Shown: positions 15,382 through 24,429, counted from the first letter of the stretch. The stretch is DNA of 64,000 nt from 21-14-0-10-47-8 sp966211455 (GCA_966211455.1 CBIHNI010000014.1:62001-126000); one strand, 5' to 3'. Made by a program: numbers and translations. Notes: a model not told the origin generated them from the sequence alone.

Positions 15382-16848
15382 TCAGGCGGCTTGGACGCGA
15401 CCTGGAGGCAGTGGAAGACTGACTTCGAAACGAGTGCGAGAGCTTTGCGCTACGTATTGCAGATCTCCGCCATGATCGCGGCAGATGCCGATCGAAATCG
15501 ACAGGCCCATCCCCGTGCCTTTGCCGATCGGCTTGGTGGTAAAGAAAGGCTCCATGATCTTTTCACGAATTTCAGGGCGAATACCAGGGCCGCTGTCGAT
15601 CACGGCAAAGACCAAGCTTCCACCGCGTTCACGCACTTCCAGACGGATCCATTTTTCGGGATGCTCTTGCAGGGCATCGATCGAGTTGTTCAGCAGATTC
15701 ACCAGAACCTGGGAAATCTGAACTTCACGACCGTAGGCATACATCGTCGGCGAACAGTCGATGGTGAACTCGATATCGCAGTTCTTCATGCGGGCTTGGC
15801 ACAAATCGCGAAGATCGTTCATGAAAGGCTCAAGGTGGAAACTGCGCATGGGATCTTTCGAACCATCGCGGGCGAAGGTGCGAAGGCCTTTCACGATCGT
15901 CGACATGCGACGAACCATCAGCATGATCTTTTCAACATGATTGCGCTGAATTGAATCCATGGGCATGTTGCGGATCAGAAGTTCGGATTTTCCCTGGATG
16001 ATGGCCAGGGGATTGTTGATCTCGTGCGCGATACCGGCCGAGACTTCGCCCAGCGACGCCAAGCGGGAGGCATTCACCATGTGCATGCGTTGCTCGTCCA
16101 GCTCGCGGGTGCGCTGAATAATTTGTCTTTCCAAATCATCGGCGTGATTCTTCAACGCTTGGTCGCGTTTTTGGATACCGGTCGCAGCCGACGCAAAGGC
16201 TTGAAAGAGAATCGAAAATTCATGTTTCCAATAACCGGTTTCGATTTCATAATTGCCGGCCTGAATTTGTTCGGCGACTTTGACCAAGCCCTTCAGTGGT
16301 GGATCCAAAAAACGATGCGTGCCCCAGAACACGATTCCGGAGCACAGCAAAGCCAGCATGCCGATGAAAACGTAAAGCAGATCCATCTGGCGATAGAAGT
16401 CCGCTTTCAGTTTTGCCGGCGAGAAGATGATTTTAACTCGGGCGATTTCTTCGCCATTTTTTGCCAAGCGCTTTTCGTGAACGCGGTTTTCTTGGATTTT
16501 GGCTAGCTCTTCAAAACTTTGAGCTTCGTAGAGGCTTGCCTTTTGATCGACCAGAACTTCGTTCGAGCTTGAAAGAATGCGAACGGCAATGATGACGCCT
16601 TGATTTCGTTGCACCAAGGCTTCCGAAATTTTATTCATTTCGCCGTTATCGAAAAGCCAAACGGTTTGGGTCAATGCTGCGTTGGCCATTTCAAGACTGT
16701 CATTTGCAACATCTTGAATACGTTGATCGATTTGATTTTGTCCAAAAAGATAGACCCCCGTCGCAAAAATTCCAAAAGCTGATAACAACAAAAAGTTGAT
16801 CAGCATGGACAATCGCCAGGCGATTTTGACGTAGGTTCTTTTTTTCAT
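15382..16848 (-). CDS. Orphan membrane sensor histidine kinase
   Basis: 488 residues. Membrane segment about 13-33, periplasmic region, second membrane segment about 163-183 (YVFIGMLALLCSGIVFWG), HAMP-like linker and coiled-coil. HisKA with H275 in GIAHEINNPLAI (the HE-type box of NtrB/ZraS-like kinases). The ATPase has VNLLNNSIDAL, DSGPGIRPE, a FFTTKPIGKGTGMGL G2 region and a C-terminal HGG. All catalytic motifs are present. No response regulator is adjacent, so its partner is elsewhere. AGGA lies 6 bases before the ATG; the frame from 16878 lacks a site. Such kinases often drive sigma-54 regulators, which is inference here. Confidence 0.92.
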   Translation of the reverse strand: MKKRTYVKIAWRLSMLINFLLLSAFGIFATGVYLFGQNQIDQRIQDVANDSLEMANAALTQTVWLFDNGEMNKISEALVQRNQGVIIAVRILSSSNEVLVDQKASLYEAQSFEELAKIQENRVHEKRLAKNGEEIARVKIIFSPAKLKADFYRQMDLLYVFIGMLALLCSGIVFWGTHRFLDPPLKGLVKVAEQIQAGNYEIETGYWKHEFSILFQAFASAATGIQKRDQALKNHADDLERQIIQRTRELDEQRMHMVNASRLASLGEVSAGIAHEINNPLAIIQGKSELLIRNMPMDSIQRNHVEKIMLMVRRMSTIVKGLRTFARDGSKDPMRSFHLEPFMNDLRDLCQARMKNCDIEFTIDCSPTMYAYGREVQISQVLVNLLNNSIDALQEHPEKWIRLEVRERGGSLVFAVIDSGPGIRPEIREKIMEPFFTTKPIGKGTGMGLSISIGICRDHGGDLQYVAQSSRTRFEVSLPLPPGRVQAA

Positions 16849-17011
16849 ACATGTCCTATCGGTATATCTGATAGGCAAGCACAGCGGGCCAGCTAAAGGT
16901 CCAGGTATTTAAATCAATCTCATTTGAGATGACAGGCGGCATATATGAAGTTGCTGTAAAGAAATCTGTCTTTGCAAAATAATGGGGCAATCCAGATGTA
17001 AGTCTAAGGAT

Positions 17012-17734
17012 TTAGATCTGTCCCTTCAAATATTTCTGGCGCTTTGCTTCGGGAAACTTTTCGATCGCATAGCGAAGCATGGTGCGTGGCATTTTCCGAT
17101 AACGACTGCGCAGGAAATTTTCTTCGGTTTTCAGATCGCGATTTCCAACCTCACGAAGCATCCAGCCGACCGCTTTGTGGATCAAATCATGCTCATCTTC
17201 AAGAAGTAGATCCGCCATCTGCAAGGTCATCTGAAAATCTTTTTCGCGAATAAAATGAAATGTGGTCAGAATGCTGATGCGCTTTTTCCAAAGATCAGAA
17301 GATAGGGCCAGCTTACGCAAAATCTTTTCGACATGTTTGCGTGGCTGCCGAAAAAGATGCCGACCCATCACATGCTCGGCGGATAAATCGACCAAGTCCC
17401 AGTTGTTCACGTGTTGAATATTTTTGGTATAAAACTGATAAAGCATTGCCAAAGTTTTCGGGTTTGCTTTTTTCGAGCGTAGAACCAGAATGACCAAAGC
17501 CAGCAGGCGTTCTTCGTGAATTTTGGATTTGAAAAGAATTTGAATTTGCGAAAGCGGAAGATCCAAAAATTCTTTTGCGACAAGACGGGTGTTTGGGACT
17601 TTGACGCCGATAAAGCGATCATGTTCGCTGTAGCCGCCTTTGCCAGTTTTGAAGAACCAGCGGGCGATTTGGGCGTTCTTGTCTGTGGCAAAATCACGAA
17701 GGCGTTTTTTGGCGGTGGCAGCTGTTTTCGACAT
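17012..17734 (-). CDS. AlkD-family DNA alkylation repair protein
   Basis: 240 residues, all alpha-helical HEAT-like repeats (PF08713). Family signatures: SEHDRFIGVKVPNTR near residue 35, HVNNWDLVDLSA about 108-119, the DLIHKAVGWMLREVG helix about 183-197, and RTMLRYAIEKF near the C-terminus. The Trp/Asp pocket residues that bind cationic alkylated purines are recognisable. It would excise N3- and N7-alkylpurines. The gene has no clear Shine-Dalgarno and is monocistronic or follows the Fic gene by 44 bases. Confidence 0.92.
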   Translation of the reverse strand: MSKTAATAKKRLRDFATDKNAQIARWFFKTGKGGYSEHDRFIGVKVPNTRLVAKEFLDLPLSQIQILFKSKIHEERLLALVILVLRSKKANPKTLAMLYQFYTKNIQHVNNWDLVDLSAEHVMGRHLFRQPRKHVEKILRKLALSSDLWKKRISILTTFHFIREKDFQMTLQMADLLLEDEHDLIHKAVGWMLREVGNRDLKTEENFLRSRYRKMPRTMLRYAIEKFPEAKRQKYLKGQI

Positions 17735-17778
17735 GTGATCTAGGCTAGATCACAAAGGCTTGATAAGTACAGAAGTCT

Positions 17779-18468
17779 TCACGGCGCAGCAGAGAGACAA
17801 ATCTCATAGCTACGGCGGATATTTATCAAAATCTTGGTCAGCCCGCGGGTCGCATGGGCTTGCTCGAACTTTCCATCAAAAAAACCGACAACCGCGTCCG
17901 TGGATTTTTCGAAGCACTGAGGCAAGTAGCCGCCGCTTGCTAAAACCCAATCCGATGCCAAAATCGAAGTGCGGCCATTGGCATCCCAAAAAGGATGAAT
18001 GCTCACAAGCCAGTACTGAAGAAGGGCGGCCTGCAAAGGCGCCAAGCGTGCCGTGTGACGGTTCAGAATTTCCTCTTGGAAAAGCTGCAAGGTCGATTCC
18101 AGTTTGGATGCCTGACAAGCTTGAAAAGGTCCGATATAAATTTCCTGAGTGCGAATGAGGTGTCTCGGATCACGAGCGGTGAAAAGATGATTGAGATGAA
18201 GAATTTGCTGCCAATCAAGAGAGCAGCCTTCTTGCATTTTCAGTGAAACATAAGAGTTCGCGTCGATCCACGCTTGATGAGCTCCACCCCGTAAAGTTCC
18301 CGAAGAGCGAACCCGAAGCGGAGCCAGTTTTTGCAAACCCATTTGAAACTGCTCGGGTGAAAGCGTCTCGCAGCGTTCGCGAAGACGGTCGATCTCACGC
18401 AGAAGATCTTGGATCTCTTGCGTTTGAGACTCGATCAGACTGTTGCGAAGAGCTGCGAGCAGTTTCAT
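17779..18468 (-). CDS. Fic-domain protein with altered motif
   Basis: 229 residues. The Fic core signature is H158-P-F-W-D-A-N-G-R166-T-S-I169. Canonical Fic enzymes read HxFx(D/E)(G/A)NGRxxR and transfer AMP or another nucleotide monophosphate to protein Ser/Thr/Tyr. H158, D162, N164 and R166 are kept, but the last Arg is Ile, and it normally helps hold ATP phosphates. The N-terminal half is helical, and a class II inhibitory (S/T)xxxE(G/N) motif is not clearly seen. It starts 4 bases after the stop of the exported-protein gene, so the two form an operon divergent from a LysR regulator. Activity is uncertain. Confidence 0.82.
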   Translation of the reverse strand: MKLLAALRNSLIESQTQEIQDLLREIDRLRERCETLSPEQFQMGLQKLAPLRVRSSGTLRGGAHQAWIDANSYVSLKMQEGCSLDWQQILHLNHLFTARDPRHLIRTQEIYIGPFQACQASKLESTLQLFQEEILNRHTARLAPLQAALLQYWLVSIHPFWDANGRTSILASDWVLASGGYLPQCFEKSTDAVVGFFDGKFEQAHATRGLTKILINIRRSYEICLSAAP

Positions 18469-18472
18469 TGGA

Positions 18473-19072
18473 TTATTTTTGTGCCGGCTGCAAAGTCATT
18501 GGCATGTCCGAAACCGAACTGAGCCAATCTGACTTTTCGACAAAAGCGCCGGTTTGGTCATAAACTCGAATGGTGCTTTGAACTTCGACTTTATTTGAAT
18601 GACTGAAGTTCAGATTCATTGAAACCTGCCAGTCTTCAAAGAACACCTGGAAGCTGTCACCCACACACTGAGTGAGAGATGAGCTGCAACCATACACTTG
18701 ATAAGTGCGACGAGAATCTGAGCGGTCCACCAGGTCCAATAAAATGTCTCCGTCTTCGCCTGCAAGCTCGACGTAAAGAGTCTTGTCTTCGCTAGCAAAG
18801 TAGAAGCGACCTGACATTTCTCCAGTTAAAAGATTAGTGCCGCTTGGATTTTTGACTTCCTCTTGGTAAATATCCAGATAGATAGAGCCTTCATGTAAAA
18901 CTCCATTTTCATCAGCCGCACGTGCGCGTGCATTCAATTTCAGGCTAAACTCTTTTGCAAATTTTGCTTCTGCCTTATCTTGGGCTTTCGCATAGGCTGG
19001 GCTGATCACGGCCATCTGACTTGCCATTCCGGCTGTCATTGCCAATACGCTTCCGAAGACTTGTTTGTTCAT
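18473..19072 (-). CDS. Exported hypothetical protein upstream of fic
   Basis: 199 residues with a signal peptide 1-28 (MNKQVF, hydrophobic core, AYA-K). The mature chain is acidic and beta-rich, with two cysteines around YGCSSSLTQCVG that may form a disulfide. I do not recognise a family. AAGGAG lies 5 bases before the ATG; a longer frame to 19222 is unlikely. It is the first gene of a two-gene operon with fic and lies back to back with a LysR-type regulator, so it is probably regulated by it. Being exported, it is not a conventional cytoplasmic antitoxin to Fic. Confidence 0.75.
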   Translation of the reverse strand: MNKQVFGSVLAMTAGMASQMAVISPAYAKAQDKAEAKFAKEFSLKLNARARAADENGVLHEGSIYLDIYQEEVKNPSGTNLLTGEMSGRFYFASEDKTLYVELAGEDGDILLDLVDRSDSRRTYQVYGCSSSLTQCVGDSFQVFFEDWQVSMNLNFSHSNKVEVQSTIRVYDQTGAFVEKSDWLSSVSDMPMTLQPAQK

Positions 19073-19214
19073 AAAAACTCCTTTTTGATTGGTGTCGAAG
19101 GGTGACACCTGATTGGTGATTGAAATCGAGATGGTTTTTACTTGAAGCGTTATATAAATGATAATATTATAAAAAGATCTTTTATATCTAAAATTGATAT
19201 ATAAAAAGGTGAGC
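19073..19214. promoter_or_regulatory. Divergent AT-rich promoter region with palindromes
   Basis: 142 bases between the exported-protein/fic operon and the LysR gene. It contains the perfect palindromes ATAATATTAT (19161-19170) and AAAAGATCTTTT (19172-19183) in a strongly AT-rich stretch (19150-19205). LysR regulators usually bind such dyads next to the gene pair they control, so this is the likely operator for both directions. Confidence 0.5.
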
Positions 19215-20090
19215 ATGCTCAACTGGAACTATCTTGAAACCTTTGCCATCCTGTCGGAAAACTTAAGCTTCAGTCAAACTGCGCGGGTTCTGAATACCGC
19301 TCAGCCGGTGGTTTCCAGACAGATCAAGGTGCTAGAACATTCACTGGGGTACCCACTTTTTATTCGCAGCAAGAAGAAGGTCGCTCTTTCTGAGCAAGGA
19401 AAGCTTTTGAAACAGCGTCTTCGCCCTTTGATCGACGAAATGAAGCGCGTGCTTTTCGAGCAAGAGATCGGAAACGAGGCCGCAGGTGTGATCCGGATGG
19501 CGAGTATGTTCGAAGCCGGCCAGCTTCTTCTTTTCCCCAGGCTGAAAGAAATTCTAGAGGACCATCCGAAACTTCAGTTGCATTTCACCTTGATGCCTTC
19601 GCTGAATATCAACGAAGCCGTCTTGGCAGGGCTTTTGGATTTCGGTTTCACCTATCGTGTGGGTGAACGAAAGTCGATTCTTTCCCGGCCGGTGATTCAA
19701 GACACGCCGGTGCTTGTCGCGGATGTCAAGATGGCAAAAAAGTGGCGAGAATCGCAAAGCTATTCTGTTATTGGCTATCGCGAGAAAGATCCCTATCTCG
19801 AAGGTTTTTTAGAGCGAAACTTCAGTAAAAGCGAAAGACGAAAAGTGCAGATGGGGCTCTCGATCAACTCGCACCTCGAGATCATCGAGCTTTTGCGAAG
19901 CCATCCCGAAATGATGGCGACCATTCCACTTTCCAGTGCCAAGAAAGCCGTCGAAAAAGGCCAGCTGCAAATTCTGGTGAAAGATAAAAAGCCACAGGAT
20001 CTTTATCTGATCTGCCACGAACAAACCCTGATCGACAAACGCAAAAAAGCCTTCTGGGATCTCATGGTTGCTGCCTTTGCCACGTCCTAG
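19215..20090 (+). CDS. LysR-family transcriptional regulator
   Basis: 291 residues. N-terminal winged HTH about 3-60 (LETFAILSENLSFSQTARVL, then QPVVSRQIKVLE and LGYPLFIR), followed by a periplasmic-binding-like effector domain about 85-290. Regulators of this type usually control the divergent operon, here the exported protein and Fic. The ATG at 19215 has AAGGTGAG just before it; a frame from 19194 would add only seven residues. Effector unknown. Confidence 0.92.
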   Translation: MLNWNYLETFAILSENLSFSQTARVLNTAQPVVSRQIKVLEHSLGYPLFIRSKKKVALSEQGKLLKQRLRPLIDEMKRVLFEQEIGNEAAGVIRMASMFEAGQLLLFPRLKEILEDHPKLQLHFTLMPSLNINEAVLAGLLDFGFTYRVGERKSILSRPVIQDTPVLVADVKMAKKWRESQSYSVIGYREKDPYLEGFLERNFSKSERRKVQMGLSINSHLEIIELLRSHPEMMATIPLSSAKKAVEKGQLQILVKDKKPQDLYLICHEQTLIDKRKKAFWDLMVAAFATS

Positions 20091-20182
20091 GGGCAATCCC
20101 TATCAAAGTGGGAAATAGGTTGGATTTAAAAGCGAAAGTAAAAGGGGGGTGTTGAAGGCCTTGACGGTTGCAACTCATTTTC

Positions 20183-20225
20183 GGGTCTACTTCAAAGAAT
20201 TTGATCTAAAACGCAATATAGACCC
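20183..20225. other. Inverted repeat, possible terminator or leader structure
   Basis: GGGTCTA (20183-20189) and TAGACCC (20219-20225) can pair over a 29-base loop, followed by CTTTTC. It may end the LysR transcript or form a 5' leader structure for the short gene starting at 20261. Confidence 0.3.
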
Positions 20226-20260
20226 TTTTCGCCAGTCCAAGAATTGAAATAGGGAGTGGT

Positions 20261-20392
20261 ATGGAAAACACTCAATGGAAAACCCTGGGTCGTATGGTCT
20301 TTATCGCAGCTCTTTTTGCTTGGGCAGGTTTTGCTCAACTGGCAAATGTTGTGGATCTGGCGCAAACGACGGTTGTGCACGCTCAAAAGTAG
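20261..20392 (+). CDS. 43-residue single-pass membrane peptide
   Basis: A short frame with an AGGGAG site 4 bases before the ATG and a TAG at 20390-20392. The product begins MENTQWKTLGRM, has a hydrophobic segment about 12-29 (VFIAALFAWAGFAQLAN), and ends in HAQK. It lies alone between the LysR gene and lplA. The ribosome site and the single clean membrane helix support a real small protein, perhaps a subunit or regulator of a membrane complex. Function unknown. Confidence 0.55.
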   Translation: MENTQWKTLGRMVFIAALFAWAGFAQLANVVDLAQTTVVHAQK

Positions 20393-20425
20393 AGCTTTGG
20401 CGCTACACATAAGCTGCCTTGTATT

Positions 20426-20448
20426 TTAACGGATTGATGTTCCGTTAA
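20426..20448. terminator. Hairpin after the 43-residue gene
   Basis: TTAACGGA and TCCGTTAA form a perfect 8-bp stem with a 7-base loop. There is no T-run after it, so termination efficiency is doubtful; it could also be an operator. Confidence 0.4.
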
Positions 20449-20509
20449 CGGTCTTGGTGCAGCAGTGATTTTTGTCTATTGGAATCCCCAAAAGCTGCAT
20501 GTATACCAG

Positions 20510-21553
20510 ATGGCTATGACTCACCAGCCATCGACTCCTCATCTTAAAGTTCTGCTTTCGGATACATTCAATCCTTACTTAAATTTGGCGACGGAAGAGT
20601 GGATCTTTCACAATCTAGATCCTTCGATGCAGGTTTTGTTTTTGTGGCGCAATGAAGAGACGGTGGTCATTGGCCGCAATCAAAACCCTTGGTCCGAGTG
20701 CAATCTTGCGAAGATGAAAGAAGATGGAGTTCATCTGGCTCGTCGAACCACGGGTGGTGGGGCTGTCTTTCATGATCTGGGAAACACCAACTTCACGTTC
20801 TTGTCTCCGCGTGAAAACTATCGTCGCGACAACAATGTGGCGGTCATTCTAAATGCTTTGAAAGAGTTCGGTGTCGTGGGTGAAGCTTCGGGCCGCAATG
20901 ATCTGACGATTCCATTTGCAGATGGTCCGCGAAAATTCAGCGGCAGTGCTTATCGTGAGAAACGCGATCGGGCTTTCCATCACGGCACTTTGCTTTTGCA
21001 TGCGGATCTGACAAGACTGGGTCAGTACCTGACGCCGAATCCAAAAAAACTGAAAGCCAAAGGCAAAGAATCGGTTCGTGCCCGCGTGACCAACTTGAAT
21101 GAAGTCTCGCCAAATCTGAAGCACGATATGATGGTCGAAAAAACTGTGAAAAGTTTCGAAAACTTTTATGGGACGAAAGCGTCCGTGGAAACTTTGTCGA
21201 TGGCGAGCCTTCAGAAGCTTCCAGAACTGAAAGCGCAGTATGAAAGTCTCAGCTCGTTTTCATGGCTGTACGGAAACACGTTGCAATTCAGTCACAAAAT
21301 GGAAGAGTACTTGAGTTTAGGATTTTTCGATTTCCAATTCCAAGTCGAAGAAGCGCGCATCAAAGACCTGCAGATTTTCACTGACAGTCTGTATCCGACA
21401 TTGATCGACGATTTGACCTTGTCGCTGAAAGGTCAGCCCTACACGGTCAGCGCAATTCGCAAAGCGATCGAAGCCATGCATGACAAGCATGCCGAGCTGA
21501 CACCAGGTTTGATCGAACTTGAAACGTGGCTCAGCAAGAACATCGAAGCTTAA
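20510..21553 (+). CDS. lplA: Lipoate-protein ligase A
   Basis: 347 residues from the ATG at 20510. The enzyme activates lipoate with ATP and attaches it to the lysine of lipoyl domains in pyruvate and 2-oxoglutarate dehydrogenases and the glycine cleavage H protein. Signatures: NPYLNLATEEWIF, the lipoyl-AMP loop RRTTGGGAVFHDLGN, a KFSGSAYRE segment and HHGTLLL. The C-terminal accessory domain typical of the large LplA is present (about 255-347). The start is uncertain; a GTG at 20465 and an ATG at 20516 also fit, and none has a clear ribosome site. Three bases separate it from the nuclease gene, so they probably form an operon. Confidence 0.92.
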   Translation: MAMTHQPSTPHLKVLLSDTFNPYLNLATEEWIFHNLDPSMQVLFLWRNEETVVIGRNQNPWSECNLAKMKEDGVHLARRTTGGGAVFHDLGNTNFTFLSPRENYRRDNNVAVILNALKEFGVVGEASGRNDLTIPFADGPRKFSGSAYREKRDRAFHHGTLLLHADLTRLGQYLTPNPKKLKAKGKESVRARVTNLNEVSPNLKHDMMVEKTVKSFENFYGTKASVETLSMASLQKLPELKAQYESLSSFSWLYGNTLQFSHKMEEYLSLGFFDFQFQVEEARIKDLQIFTDSLYPTLIDDLTLSLKGQPYTVSAIRKAIEAMHDKHAELTPGLIELETWLSKNIEA

Positions 21554-21556
21554 ACG

Positions 21557-23731
21557 ATGGCTTTGCCAGTCTTGCCTGCAAAATATTATCTGACTCATTT
21601 TTTTGAATTCTTGCAGTTCTTAGAGACGCATTATCAATCGTGTTTTGAAGCCGAGCACAAAGCCTTTCTTGAAGACTTCTTGTCTCTGTCCGAGGATGCT
21701 CAGTGCGTTTATGTGCGCATGATCAATCGAAAAGCGCAGGTTTTTAGCGCCAAAGAATTTTCCAAGTACAAAGAAATCGAAGCGCCCCAAGTGGCTTTGC
21801 AGGAACTCAAAGCCAATGGCTTTGCCGAAAACATTGTGGAAGCCGAGAAAGAACTTCTTTTTGATTATCTCACCAAGCCCGAACTTCGAAAATGGCTGAA
21901 GGCGGCGGGTGTCGAGACGCCGGCGTCGATTGCGCGCGATGAGCTCTCGAACCTTGCAATGACCAGCATCGATGTGCTGATGCTTTCGCTGTTGCCAACG
22001 GCGGGCGATTTGGTTTTGCCAAGCCGTCAAGAAGAGCTGCAATATCTTCTTTTTCTGTATTTCGGAAAAATCCAAAGCGGCCTTAATCTTTACACGCTTC
22101 GTGATTTGGGTATTCGGCAGGCCAGCAATTTCCGGACAGAGTTTCGTCCGCGGTTTGAAAGCTTGCAGCTTGCGAAAAATGAGTTCTGGTTTTCCAAACG
22201 CCTGCAGCAATTAAACGAAGAAGACTGCGAAGAAGACTATGACCAGTGGATCGATGCGGCCTTGGCGCAAAACACGCTGCCAGCATCGACGGATCTTTTA
22301 AAACATCAATTGCTGTTTGATCTGGGCCGTCTGCTTGAAGAATCCGATCCGGATCTAGCGAAAAAGGCCTGGGCTTCGTGCCGTCAGCATCCGGCGCGCG
22401 AAAGATTGGCCCGCATGCTGTTTAAGATCGATCGCAAAGATGAAGCGAAAGCGATTCTTGAAGCCATCGTCGATGATCCGGTCAGCGAAGAAGAACTTCT
22501 TTTTGCCGAAGACTTTCAGGCTCGTAAATTTCAGTCACAAAAACGCGGGGCTTTGACCGAGCTTCTGATGAATTCGCGCGAGATGCCATTAAGCGATGCC
22601 TATTTCAAGAAACCCGAAATGGGTGTGGCGGCACATTTTGAATCGCGCGGGGACAAAGCTTATTTCACCGAAAACTATCTGTGGAATGCCTTGTTCGGGC
22701 TTTTGTTCTGGAGCGAGCTTTATGAAAGTGAAAACACCGCGATCTTCAATCCTTTTGAGCGCTCGCCGGCAGACTTGATTGGTCCCGAATTTTACAAAAA
22801 ACACGAAACCGCGATCGAAGCAAAGCTTGCTATGCTGAAGCAGGGAAAGAAAGCCGAGCTCGAGATTCTGAAAACCGTGACAAAGCACATGGGCACGTTG
22901 AACGATATTTTTGTTTGGCAAAACGACTTGGCCGAGATGGTTCTAGAATTCTTGCGTGCTTCGACCGAAAAGGATCTGGCGATGATCCTTCGGCAGATGG
23001 CCAAAGCGTATCATCTATTTCACAGCGGATTTCCGGATCTGCTGTTGATTCAAAACGGAGTGGCTCGATTTATCGAAGTCAAAGCCGAAGGTGACGTGCT
23101 GAGATCCAATCAGCTTTCAAAAATCAAAATACTGTCGGATGCAAGGTATGAAGTTGAAGTCCTGCGGGTTCGCTGGGAAGTCGATCCCAATCAAATCTAC
23201 GTCGTCGTCGATCTTGAGACCACGGGTGGCACCGCCAATTTTCATCGCATCACCGAAATCGGCGCCGTGAAAATCCAGGCCGGTCAAGTGATCGAAGAAT
23301 ACCAAACCCTCATCAACCCGGGGCGGCCCATTCCTTCCAACATCACTGGGATCACCGGTATCACCAACGAGATGGTCAAGGGCGCACCCAGATTCGAAGA
23401 TGTCGCCGATCGCTTTGACGAATTCACCAAGGGTTGCATCTTCGTCGCTCACAATGCGCGCTTTGATTACAGCTTTATTCAAAAAGAGTATCAGCGTTTG
23501 GATCGCACCTACGTCCGCCCCACAGTCTGCACAGTCAGCAGCATGCGAAAAAACTTTCCGGGTCTTGCTTCTTACAGCTTAGGAAATCTAACCGAACATT
23601 TCGGCATACCGCTTGAGCAGCATCACCGGGCTTTGTCCGACGCCAAAGCTGCCGCCGAACTTCTTTTGATGATCAACGCCAAACGCGAAGAAGAATCAAA
23701 AGCGATCTTATCGCCCGAACTCAGTCCATAA
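21557..23731 (+). CDS. FAN1-like VRR-NUC nuclease fused to DEDDh exonuclease
   Basis: 724 residues. Residues 1-540 resemble bacterial FAN1: an N-terminal region (FLSLSEDAQCVYVRMINRK), helical TPR-like repeats, and a C-terminal VRR-NUC domain with the PD-(D/E)xK residues GFPDLLL (about 490) and FIEVKAEGD (about 506). Residues 548-715 are a separate DnaQ/PolC-epsilon-type 3'-5' exonuclease with VVDLETTGG (Asp/Glu), VAHNARFDY (Asp) and HRALSDAKAAAEL (His...Asp). All catalytic residues of both modules are seen. Likely role: processing of structured or crosslinked DNA, with end trimming in the same chain. Single-domain FAN1 and DnaQ proteins are known; this fusion is the unusual part. Confidence 0.85.
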   Translation: MALPVLPAKYYLTHFFEFLQFLETHYQSCFEAEHKAFLEDFLSLSEDAQCVYVRMINRKAQVFSAKEFSKYKEIEAPQVALQELKANGFAENIVEAEKELLFDYLTKPELRKWLKAAGVETPASIARDELSNLAMTSIDVLMLSLLPTAGDLVLPSRQEELQYLLFLYFGKIQSGLNLYTLRDLGIRQASNFRTEFRPRFESLQLAKNEFWFSKRLQQLNEEDCEEDYDQWIDAALAQNTLPASTDLLKHQLLFDLGRLLEESDPDLAKKAWASCRQHPARERLARMLFKIDRKDEAKAILEAIVDDPVSEEELLFAEDFQARKFQSQKRGALTELLMNSREMPLSDAYFKKPEMGVAAHFESRGDKAYFTENYLWNALFGLLFWSELYESENTAIFNPFERSPADLIGPEFYKKHETAIEAKLAMLKQGKKAELEILKTVTKHMGTLNDIFVWQNDLAEMVLEFLRASTEKDLAMILRQMAKAYHLFHSGFPDLLLIQNGVARFIEVKAEGDVLRSNQLSKIKILSDARYEVEVLRVRWEVDPNQIYVVVDLETTGGTANFHRITEIGAVKIQAGQVIEEYQTLINPGRPIPSNITGITGITNEMVKGAPRFEDVADRFDEFTKGCIFVAHNARFDYSFIQKEYQRLDRTYVRPTVCTVSSMRKNFPGLASYSLGNLTEHFGIPLEQHHRALSDAKAAAELLLMINAKREEESKAILSPELSP

Positions 23732-23808
23732 TGCGGCTGAATTCGATGTGGTCCAGAAATTGAAATGCATCCCTGCAGTCAGACACACCAGTGTCATAGG
23801 GGGACTGA

Positions 23809-24429
23809 ATGAACCGCCGATTTGCTTTGAGCTTTGTTGTATTGGTTTTAAGCCTTTTGACCATCGAGACTTATGCGCAGGATGTTCCGCAAGGGGTGCG
23901 AATTGATTCTATGTCCAGCAAAGGACCCGGCTGTCCTGCCGGAAGCGTGCAGTGGACCTTGGCACCGAATGCTTCGGCCGTCTCGATCTTGTTTGATCGT
24001 TACACTGTACAGGGCGCCAGCCCCCTTTTAAATACCAACTGCCAGGTCCGCTTTATGCTTTGGTATCCGAAAAATTACCGCCTGCGGGTCGTCGGGATTG
24101 ATTACCGTGGGGGCGCCTCTCTTCCGCAAGGAGCCGTGGCGACGGTTTCGACCAAGATCACTCAGCAAATTTCAAAAATCGTGCGGGTGATCGACGAAGG
24201 CCGTGATCAGGTGCGGGGCCCGCTTGAAGACAATCTGCTGATTTCACGGGCGACGACCAAGGGCGACTGGGTGTCTTGCGGTGGGGTTGCGGCTTTGAAT
24301 TATATTTTTGATTCTTCCGTGCAGGTGCAAAATCCAACCGGGCAAGAGGCTTATTTGCAGATCGATTCGGCCGACGTGGATCTGTACGGCGGATTTTCGT
24401 TCCGCTTGGCATGGGAGCGCTGCAAATAA
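23809..24429 (+). CDS. DUF4360-family exported protein
   Basis: 206 residues. Signal peptide 1-23 (YAQ-D), then signatures I associate with DUF4360 (PF14273): GPGCPAGSVQWTLAPNAS, SILFDRY, and a C-terminal FSFRLAWERC. Cysteines at GCPAG, NCQVR, SCGGV and ERCK suggest disulfides. A GGGGGG-rich site lies 5 bases upstream of the ATG. The family is found in secreted proteins of bacteria and fungi with unknown role. Confidence 0.8.
   Translation: MNRRFALSFVVLVLSLLTIETYAQDVPQGVRIDSMSSKGPGCPAGSVQWTLAPNASAVSILFDRYTVQGASPLLNTNCQVRFMLWYPKNYRLRVVGIDYRGGASLPQGAVATVSTKITQQISKIVRVIDEGRDQVRGPLEDNLLISRATTKGDWVSCGGVAALNYIFDSSVQVQNPTGQEAYLQIDSADVDLYGGFSFRLAWERCK

Noticed and set aside
17876..18118. A second minus-strand frame within the Fic gene region
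   Set aside because: It is another frame of fic; only the 17779-18468 frame has the Fic motif.
20465..20509. GTG start at 20465 for lplA
   Set aside because: Adds a leader not seen in LplA and has no ribosome site; the real start remains uncertain.
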